A program made the translations under genes and the position numbers. A DNA stretch of 18,303 bases from Bacillota bacterium. GTDB lineage: Bacteria > Bacillota > Sulfobacillia > JABLXB01. Below, piece by piece: positions 13,250 to 18,303 of the stretch; within the stretch, counting starts at the first letter, position 1, and the number at the start of each line of letters is the position of its first letter. The DNA is taken from assembly GCA_024653225.1 (NCBI GenBank), contig JANLGA010000019.1:3774-22076 (forward strand). Direction: 5' to 3'. Under the pieces are notes generated by a model. That model had not been told where the DNA came from. It searched no databases and worked only from the letters and a program-made list of their open reading frames with translations.

Positions 13250-14455
13250 ATGTCCACGGCAAAGAGGCTCGTTTCACTGGTCTGCCTGGTACTGGTGTTT
13301 GCGCTCGTGGCGGGCTGCGCGCAGAAGCCGGCGGAACCCGCCAAGCCCGCCGAGCAGGCCAAGCCGGCGGAACCCGCCAAGCCCGCGGAACCGGCGGAGA
13401 TCAAGATCGGCGTCGTTGCGCCGATTACGGGTGACGTCGCCACGTTCGGGGTGAACACCCATAGGGGCGTCGAGCTCGCCGTGAAGCAGCTGAACGACAA
13501 GGGCGGCGTGCTCGGAAAGAAGGTAGTGTTGAAGGTCGAGGACGACAAGAACCAGCCGACCGAGACCGCGGCCGCGGTGCAGAAGTTGATTACCCAGGAT
13601 AAGGTCACCGCCATCATCGGGTCCGTCGCATCGAAGTGCACCCTTGCGGGCGCGCCGATCGCCCAGTCGAACAAGGTGCCCATGATCAGCCCGACTTCCA
13701 CGAACGAGAAGGTCACGCAGGTAGGGGAGTACATCTTCAGGGCCTGCTTCATTGACCCGTTCCAGGGCGCCGTCATGGCCAAGTTCGCCTACGAGAACCT
13801 CAAGGTTAAGACCGCCGCGTGCCTGTTCGACGTGACGAACGACTACACCAAGGGGCTCGCCGAATCGTTCAAGGCGAACTTCGAGAAACTCGGCGGGAAG
13901 GTCGTCGAATACCAGACGTACAACGTCGGCGACCAGGACTTCAAGCCGCAGTTGACCAAGATAAAGGCTCAGAACCCCGACGTACTGTTCCTGTCAGACT
14001 ACTACAATACGGTGGGTCTGATTGCGAAGCAGGTCAGGGAGATGGGCCTGAAGTGCATCCTCCTCGGCGGCGACGGTTGGGACTCGGCCGAACTCGGCAA
14101 GATCGGCGGCACCGCAATCGAGGGCGGGTACTTCTCGAACCACTACTCGAAGGATGCTAAGAACCCCGAGGCCGTGGCGTTCCTCGACGCGTTCAAGAAG
14201 GCGTACAACGAGGATCCGGACGCCCTTGCCGCTCTCGCGTATGACGCCACTATGATCCTCTGCGACGCCATCAAGAGGGCCGGCAAGCTCGACGGCGGGG
14301 CAATCAAGGATGCCATGTCTTCCACCAAGGACTTCAAGGCCGTTTCCGGTTCTATCACGATTGACCCGGCCACCCGTAACCCCATCAAGAGCGCCGTGGT
14401 GCTCAAGGTGGACAAGGGCGGCAAGTTCGCATTCGAGGCGCTGGTCAACCCGTGA
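13250..14455 (+). CDS. livK: Branched-chain amino acid ABC transporter substrate-binding lipoprotein LivK (401 aa)
   Basis: This is the extracytoplasmic binding protein of a hydrophobic amino acid importer (type I periplasmic-binding fold, HAAT family). The signal is lipoprotein-type: basic MSTAKR, a hydrophobic stretch and lipobox VAGC with Cys23. A Lys-Pro-Ala-Glu repeat linker (about 24-45) spaces the domain from the membrane. The binding domain follows from EIKIGVVAPITGDVATFG, with IIGSVASKCTLA, VPMISPTSTNEKVT and FLSDYYNTVGLIAKQ in the expected order. ATG 13250 is preferred over the in-frame ATG 13223 because GGGAGGGG lies about ten bases before it and it begins a normal signal peptide. 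It is the first gene of livKHMGF and is separated from livH by a strong hairpin. The exact amino acid bound cannot be read. The family also includes urea, amide and aromatic acid binders. Confidence 0.93.
   Translation: MSTAKRLVSLVCLVLVFALVAGCAQKPAEPAKPAEQAKPAEPAKPAEPAEIKIGVVAPITGDVATFGVNTHRGVELAVKQLNDKGGVLGKKVVLKVEDDKNQPTETAAAVQKLITQDKVTAIIGSVASKCTLAGAPIAQSNKVPMISPTSTNEKVTQVGEYIFRACFIDPFQGAVMAKFAYENLKVKTAACLFDVTNDYTKGLAESFKANFEKLGGKVVEYQTYNVGDQDFKPQLTKIKAQNPDVLFLSDYYNTVGLIAKQVREMGLKCILLGGDGWDSAELGKIGGTAIEGGYFSNHYSKDAKNPEAVAFLDAFKKAYNEDPDALAALAYDATMILCDAIKRAGKLDGGAIKDAMSSTKDFKAVSGSITIDPATRNPIKSAVVLKVDKGGKFAFEALVNP
13325..13386 (+). repeat. Direct repeat encoding the KPAEP linker of LivK
   Basis: A 26-base unit (13325-13350 and 13361-13386) is repeated perfectly with a period of 36 bases, which is 12 codons. 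It encodes the Lys-Pro-Ala-Glu-rich linker just after the lipid-modified Cys. Such repeats can change in copy number by slippage without breaking the frame. Confidence 0.75.
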
Positions 14456-14479
14456 TCGTGGGCAGATAGTCCAGTCATC

Positions 14480-14515
14480 GGTGGGGGCGGTTCCCTCGAC
14501 GGGGACCCCCCCACC
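14480..14515 (+). promoter_or_regulatory. Strong hairpin between livK and livH
   Basis: GGTGGGGG-C-GGTTCCC pairs with GGGGACC-CCCCACC across a five-base loop, giving about 15 base pairs with one bulged C and one G-T pair. No T-run follows. In binding-protein operons such structures often protect the binding-protein mRNA or reduce read-through, so that more binding protein than permease is made. That role is inferred here. Confidence 0.65.
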
Positions 14516-14547
14516 AATGCGAATTCGCGCCTGGGAGTGAGAGGGAC

Positions 14548-15426
14548 TTGGTGGAGTTCGTTCAGCAGTTGATAAACGGGATATCGCTCGGGTGCATCTA
14601 CGCCCTCATAGCCCTCGGCTACACCATGGTCTACGGGATCGTCAGGCTCATAAACTTCGCTCATGGCGACATATACATGGTCGGCGCGTACATCGGGTAT
14701 CTCACCGCGCACAGGATCGGGCCGCACTTCTTCCCCGCGCTCATAATTGCCATGGCGGGTGCAGCCACCCTCGGGGTCACCATAGAGAAGATCGCGTACA
14801 AGCCCTTGCGCTACGCTCCCAGGATTGCCGCCCTGACGACGGCGATCGGCGTGTCGATCTTCCTCGAGAACGCGGTGAGGAAGTTCATCAGCCCGAACTT
14901 CCTGCCGTTCCCCGAGATGATCAAGAGGGTGCCCTTTGAAGTCCGGGGCGTGACCTTCTCGAACGTCCAGATCATCGTGCCTCTCGTCGCGCTCTTGCTG
15001 GTCATCGTACTTCAGTACATCGTGCTAAGGACCAAGCCCGGCAGGGCGATGAGGGCCGTCTCCCTCGACAAGGATTGCGCCAGGCTCATGGGCGTGAACG
15101 TAGACAAGATAGTGAGCATAACGTTCGCCATGGGGTCGTCCCTGGCCGCGGCGGCCGGGGTGCTGGTGGGCATCGCTTACCCCAGGATTGACCCATACAT
15201 GGGCGTGATGGCCGGGCTCAAGGCCTTCGTCTCCGCGGTGCTCGGCGGCATAGGGATCATCCCCGGGGCCGCCCTCGGGGGCCTGTTCATGGGGCTCGCG
15301 GAAGTGATGGCGGTGCATTTCATCAACTCTGCGTTCAAGGACGCGGTGGCGTTCGTCATACTCATAATCGTGCTGCTCGTGAAGCCTTCGGGCCTGCTGG
15401 GCAAGTACGTCAGCGAGAAAGTGTAG
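14548..15426 (+). CDS. livH: Branched-chain amino acid ABC transporter permease LivH (292 aa)
   Basis: This is one of two membrane permeases of the importer. It has about eight hydrophobic segments and the LivH landmarks GYTMVYGIVRLINFAHGD near the N-terminus. The EAA-like loop GRAMRAVSLDKDCARLMGVNVDKI-type region (about 168-190) contacts the ATPase. The segment AVLGGIGIIPGAALGG is followed by the C-terminal LLVKPSGLLGK. The start is TTG 14548 or the next codon GTG 14551; GAGGG lies just upstream and the two differ by a single residue. It lies 92 bases after livK, behind a hairpin, and 10 bases before livM. The length is typical of the family. Identification is firm; the substrate is inferred from the set of five genes. 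Confidence 0.93.
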   Translation: MVEFVQQLINGISLGCIYALIALGYTMVYGIVRLINFAHGDIYMVGAYIGYLTAHRIGPHFFPALIIAMAGAATLGVTIEKIAYKPLRYAPRIAALTTAIGVSIFLENAVRKFISPNFLPFPEMIKRVPFEVRGVTFSNVQIIVPLVALLLVIVLQYIVLRTKPGRAMRAVSLDKDCARLMGVNVDKIVSITFAMGSSLAAAAGVLVGIAYPRIDPYMGVMAGLKAFVSAVLGGIGIIPGAALGGLFMGLAEVMAVHFINSAFKDAVAFVILIIVLLVKPSGLLGKYVSEKV

Positions 15427-15436
15427 GTGAACCGAC

Positions 15437-16450
15437 ATGTCGAACGCTAGCGCGAGGTCTTCGTTTGCCGCCGGGTTCCTGCGGACCTTCATCGCGCCGG
15501 CCGTCATCCTGGCGATCCTGTACCAGGCTATCGTCGCCGCTTTCGGGAAGAACGACTACTATATGTATGTCCTGACGCTGTCATGCATGAACGTCATCCT
15601 GGCGACCAGCCTCAACCTCATAAACGGATTCACGGGCCAGTTCTCGCTCGGGCACGCCGGCTTCATGGCGGTCGGGGCGTACCTCGCCGGCTCCCTGACG
15701 AAGTTCACGCATTGGCCGTTCGTCCCGGCGCTGGTGGTCGGCGCGATAGGGGCATCGCTGGCGGGTGTACTCGTAGGTCTTCCGACCCTCCGTTTGAGGG
15801 GTGACTACCTCGCCATCGCCACCCTGGGGTTCGGCGAGATAATCAGGATGTTGATAATCGCGTCGGACCAGATAGGGCTCAAGTTCCTGGAGGGCCCGCG
15901 GGGTGTCATGGGCATCACGAAGTACACCTCGTTTGGGTGGGCGTACCTGCTCGCCGGCATATCCGTGTGGGTGCTGACGAACTTCATCTGGTCCACCCAC
16001 GGCAGGGCCTGCGTTTCGGTGCGCGAGGACGAGGTCGCCGCGGAAGCCATGGGAGTCAACACGACCAGGTACAAGGTCATGGCATTCTGCATCGGGGCCG
16101 GGTTCGCCGGCCTCGCGGGGGGGCTGCACGCGCACTTCCTCCAGCTGCTGCACCCGTCGTCCTACGACTTCCTCAAGTCGGTGGACTACCTCGTGATGGT
16201 GGTGGTGGGCGGCATGGGGAGCCTAACGGGATGCGCCGTGGCGGCCGTGTTCCTGACGGTGTTCAACGAGGTGCTCCGGAGGGCCCTGGAACTCAGGATG
16301 CTGATATACGCGATATGCCTGGTCATAATCATGCTTACGCGACCCCAGGGGTTGCTCGGGGGCAAGGAGATCAGCCTGGGTGCATTCAAATACCTGGTGC
16401 CGTCGTACGGGCGGTCACGGGCCGGGAGTGGTGAGCGTGGCCTTACTTGA
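15437..16450 (+). CDS. livM: Branched-chain amino acid ABC transporter permease LivM (337 aa)
   Basis: This is the second permease, which pairs with LivH to form the channel. About ten hydrophobic segments are visible. LivM landmarks are LNLINGFTGQFSLGHAGFMAVGAY (about residues 57-80), the segment GLPTLRLRGDYLAIATLGFGEI, and the ATPase-contact loop around GRACVSVREDEVAAEAMGVNTTRYK. VVVGGMGSLTGC and a final TRPQGLLG follow. AGGTGA lies about seven bases before ATG 15437. The C-terminal tail after GGKEIS is a little longer than in many homologues and overlaps the start of livG by 14 bases. Confidence 0.93.
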   Translation: MSNASARSSFAAGFLRTFIAPAVILAILYQAIVAAFGKNDYYMYVLTLSCMNVILATSLNLINGFTGQFSLGHAGFMAVGAYLAGSLTKFTHWPFVPALVVGAIGASLAGVLVGLPTLRLRGDYLAIATLGFGEIIRMLIIASDQIGLKFLEGPRGVMGITKYTSFGWAYLLAGISVWVLTNFIWSTHGRACVSVREDEVAAEAMGVNTTRYKVMAFCIGAGFAGLAGGLHAHFLQLLHPSSYDFLKSVDYLVMVVVGGMGSLTGCAVAAVFLTVFNEVLRRALELRMLIYAICLVIIMLTRPQGLLGGKEISLGAFKYLVPSYGRSRAGSGERGLT

Positions 16451-17210
16451 GATAGAAGACCTGGCAATCAACTTCGGCGGGTTGAAGGCTGTCTCCGGTT
16501 TCAGTATGAGCCTGGAAAAGGGCGACCTCAGAGGGCTCATAGGGCCGAACGGCGCCGGAAAGACGACCGTGTTCAACATGCTCACGGGCGTCTACCGACC
16601 TGACGCGGGGAGGGTTCTCCTCAACGGCAAGGACATAATCGGGCTGAAGCCCCACCAGATTACGGCCCTGGGCATGTCGCGCACCTTCCAGAACATTCGG
16701 CTGTTCAAGGGGCTCTCGGTGCTCGACAACGTCAGGATAGCCCTGAACCTGACGGCGAGTTGCGGTGTGGTGGAATCCGTGTTCAGGTTCCCGAAGTACT
16801 ACTCGGAGGAGAAGCGGATCACCGACAAAGCCGAGGAATTGCTGGACCTGTTCAAGCTCGGCGACAGGAAGAACGCGCTGGCGTCGAGCCTGCCGTACGG
16901 CGAACAGCGGCGACTCGAGATCGCGCGCGCCCTCGCCACGAGCCCGAAGGTGCTGCTTCTCGACGAACCCGCAGCCGGCATGAACCCCCAGGAGTCCCAG
17001 GAGCTGATGGGGTTGATCGAGTGGATAAACAAGGAGTTCGACCTCACCATACTCCTGATCGAACACCACATGGAGGTCGTCATGGGGGTATGCCGGAGGA
17101 TCCAGGTCCTCGACTACGGCGTGACTATCGCGGACGGGGCCCCCGACCAGATCAAGCGGGACCCGAAGGTCATCGAGGCTTATCTCGGGGAGGAGGTCCG
17201 CGATGCTTGA
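16437..17210 (+). CDS. livG: Branched-chain amino acid ABC transporter ATPase LivG (257 aa)
   Basis: This is one of the two ATPases powering the importer. It has Walker A GPNGAGKT (residues 36-43), the Q-loop region TFQNIRLFKGLSVLDNV, the signature-type PYGEQRRLEIARALA, Walker B VLLLDEPAAGMN, and the switch His in LLIEHHME. The extended C-terminus ending in EAYLGEE is characteristic of LivG/LivF proteins. GTG 16437 is chosen because it gives the usual N-terminus (ALLEIEDLAINFGG) and GGGAGTGGTGA lies upstream. The frame is open to 16380 but that stretch is inside livM. The signature has Y in place of the first S of LSGGQ, which is common in this subfamily. Confidence 0.93.
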   Translation: MALLEIEDLAINFGGLKAVSGFSMSLEKGDLRGLIGPNGAGKTTVFNMLTGVYRPDAGRVLLNGKDIIGLKPHQITALGMSRTFQNIRLFKGLSVLDNVRIALNLTASCGVVESVFRFPKYYSEEKRITDKAEELLDLFKLGDRKNALASSLPYGEQRRLEIARALATSPKVLLLDEPAAGMNPQESQELMGLIEWINKEFDLTILLIEHHMEVVMGVCRRIQVLDYGVTIADGAPDQIKRDPKVIEAYLGEEVRDA

Positions 17211-17907
17211 GATAACGAACCTCAACGTCTACTACGGGGCGATTCACGCGCTAAAGGGCATATCGTTGAAGGTCGAAGAGGGGGAGATCGTCACCCTGAT
17301 AGGCGCGAACGGCGCCGGCAAGAGCACGTGCCTCAAGACGATCTCGGGCCTTCTCCGGCCGAAATCGGGGGACATGGTATTCGACGGCAAGTCCATCAAG
17401 GATGTCCCGGCCCACAAGATCGTGGAAATGGGCATAGCGCACATCCCCGAGGGTCGCCGGATGTTCTCCAACATGACGGTGCTGGAGAACCTCGAGATGG
17501 GCGCGTACACCAGGAACGACAGAAAGGGCATCCTGGAGGACATGGAGAAGGTGTTCAAGCGTTTCCCCCGCCTCCTGGAGCGCAAACATCAGCTCGCGGG
17601 AACCTTGAGCGGCGGCGAGCAGCAGATGCTCTCCATCGGCAGGGGGCTCATGGTCAGGCCGAAGCTTCTCATGCTGGACGAACCCTCCATGGGGCTCGCC
17701 CCCCTGCTTGTAAGGGAGATATTCGACATCATAAAGGAAATCAACAAGGCGGGAACCACGATCCTCCTCGTCGAACAGAACGCCCACATGGCCCTTTCCA
17801 TAGCGCAGAGGGCCTACGTCCTGGAAACGGGGAGCATCACCCTGGAGGGGTCCGCGAAAGACCTCCGCCAGAACCCGCACGTGAAAAAGGCCTACCTGGG
17901 AGAGTGA
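17203..17907 (+). CDS. livF: Branched-chain amino acid ABC transporter ATPase LivF (234 aa)
   Basis: This is the second ATPase of the importer. Motifs are Walker A GANGAGKS (residues 34-41), IPEGRRMFSNMTVLENLEMGAY typical of LivF, signature LSGGEQQMLSIGRGLM, Walker B LLMLDEPSMGLAP and switch region LLVEQNAHMAL. The length is normal for LivF. ATG 17203 overlaps livG by eight bases and follows GGGGAGGAGG. A terminator lies 30 bases after its stop, closing the operon. Confidence 0.94.
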   Translation: MLEITNLNVYYGAIHALKGISLKVEEGEIVTLIGANGAGKSTCLKTISGLLRPKSGDMVFDGKSIKDVPAHKIVEMGIAHIPEGRRMFSNMTVLENLEMGAYTRNDRKGILEDMEKVFKRFPRLLERKHQLAGTLSGGEQQMLSIGRGLMVRPKLLMLDEPSMGLAPLLVREIFDIIKEINKAGTTILLVEQNAHMALSIAQRAYVLETGSITLEGSAKDLRQNPHVKKAYLGE

Positions 17908-17936
17908 CGCCCGGGAGGCGATGCCGATGAACTGTT

Positions 17937-17978
17937 CCCCCGCCGCAACCTGTAGGGCGCGACGGGGGCTCGTTTTTT
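17937..17978 (+). terminator. Intrinsic terminator after livF
   Basis: CCCCCG-C-CGC (17937-17946) pairs with GCG-A-CGGGGG (17959-17968) around one C/A mismatch. CTCG and six T residues (17973-17978) follow. It sits between livF and the next gene and should end the livKHMGF transcript. Confidence 0.8.
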
Positions 17979-18006
17979 CGGGTGATCGCGAGAGGAGGGT
18001 GACGAC

Positions 18007-18303
18007 GTGAGCGTGTCGGTCGAGGACATGGACGAGCGCACCGCGTACTTCGTGGCTGCGTGCAGCCATGTCAATGAGAGCGCGGAGATAGATGCATGTG
18101 CGGAGGCCCGCCTGCGGTACCTCGAGGAATTGTGCGGGAAGGGGTTGCGCGTCCTGGTGGCCGTGTCGAGTGGACGGCCCGTCGGGATGGCGTGCGTGGT
18201 TCCGGCCTCGCTGTCTCCCTGGGGGCCCTTCGGGGAGAACCTCACAGTGATGCCGTGCCTATTCGTCGTCAGGGACGCGGCCGGTGCCGGCGCCGGGAGG
18301 AGT
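18007..18303 (+). CDS. GNAT family N-acetyltransferase, partial (N-terminal 99 aa)
   Basis: The gene begins with GTG 18007, with GGAGGG eight bases upstream, and continues past the right edge. The visible part reads like the N-terminal half of a GNAT acetyltransferase. A helical region (YFVAACSHVNE, then RLRYLEEL) is followed by the strand RVLVAVSSGRPVGMACVVP and then TVMPCLFVV. The strand is followed by the start of the acetyl-CoA binding loop (RDAAGAGAGR, the R/Q-x2-G-x-G/A pattern). The acceptor substrate cannot be inferred. It lies after the livF terminator, so it probably has its own promoter, though none is obvious in the 30 bases before its ribosome site. Confidence 0.75.
   Translation, partial: MSVSVEDMDERTAYFVAACSHVNESAEIDACAEARLRYLEELCGKGLRVLVAVSSGRPVGMACVVPASLSPWGPFGENLTVMPCLFVVRDAAGAGAGRS

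Noticed and set aside
13075..13782. Minus-strand 235-residue open frame over the start of livK
   Set aside because: Its Ser/Ala-rich repeats come from the complement of the KPAEP linker. livK on the plus strand has a full signal peptide and domain.
1..18303. Insertion sequences, prophage genes, CRISPR arrays, rRNA or tRNA genes
   Set aside because: No transposase or phage-like proteins, no regularly spaced repeats and no structural RNA signatures were seen.

Overview
The window is GC-rich, densely packed bacterial DNA. Arg codon AGG and Ile codon ATA are used often, there are strong GGAGG-type ribosome binding sites, and several genes start with GTG or TTG. An exosortase of the XrtG type (otherwise known mainly from Gram-positive Firmicutes), a lipoprotein-type branched-chain amino acid binding protein and the C_GCAxxG_C_C family protein together suggest a high-GC anaerobic Bacillota-like organism. 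This is an inference; nothing in the window fixes the taxon.

Left part (1-8561, all minus strand, read right to left): one tightly coupled operon that looks like a rearranged XrtG protein-sorting/surface-glycosylation system. In transcription order it encodes (i) a 1076-aa protein with an N-terminal 6-pyruvoyl-tetrahydropterin-synthase-like domain fused to a large GT-C-like membrane protein, (ii) a small secreted protein with an N-terminal signal and a C-terminal helix plus Arg tail, the likely sorted cargo, (iii) an exosortase with Cys/Arg/His catalytic residues, (iv) a membrane-bound family 2 glycosyltransferase, (v) a second large GT-C-like membrane protein, and (vi) the start of an SMR/EamA-like small membrane protein, perhaps a lipid-linked sugar flippase, cut by the window edge. 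A promoter-like sequence and a 16-bp palindrome lie just upstream of the first gene.

Middle part (8771-12860): a plus-strand C_GCAxxG_C_C redox-type Cys protein runs convergently into a minus-strand block of a branched-chain aminotransferase (ilvE type), a soluble molybdopterin oxidoreductase, and MobA (molybdenum cofactor guanylyltransferase). MobA's start overlaps the stop of the oxidoreductase, so an enzyme and a step of its cofactor synthesis are coupled.

Right part (12861-17978, plus strand): a 389-base divergent intergenic region with hairpins, then a complete branched-chain amino acid ABC importer livK-livH-livM-livG-livF, with a strong hairpin between livK and livH and an intrinsic terminator after livF. 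The divergent aminotransferase and importer form a branched-chain amino acid uptake/metabolism neighbourhood. A GNAT acetyltransferase gene starts at 18007 and runs off the window.

The most unusual content is the XrtG-type locus, especially the PTPS-like domain, which keeps its zinc ligands but has lost two catalytic residues and is fused to a membrane glycosyltransferase-like protein.
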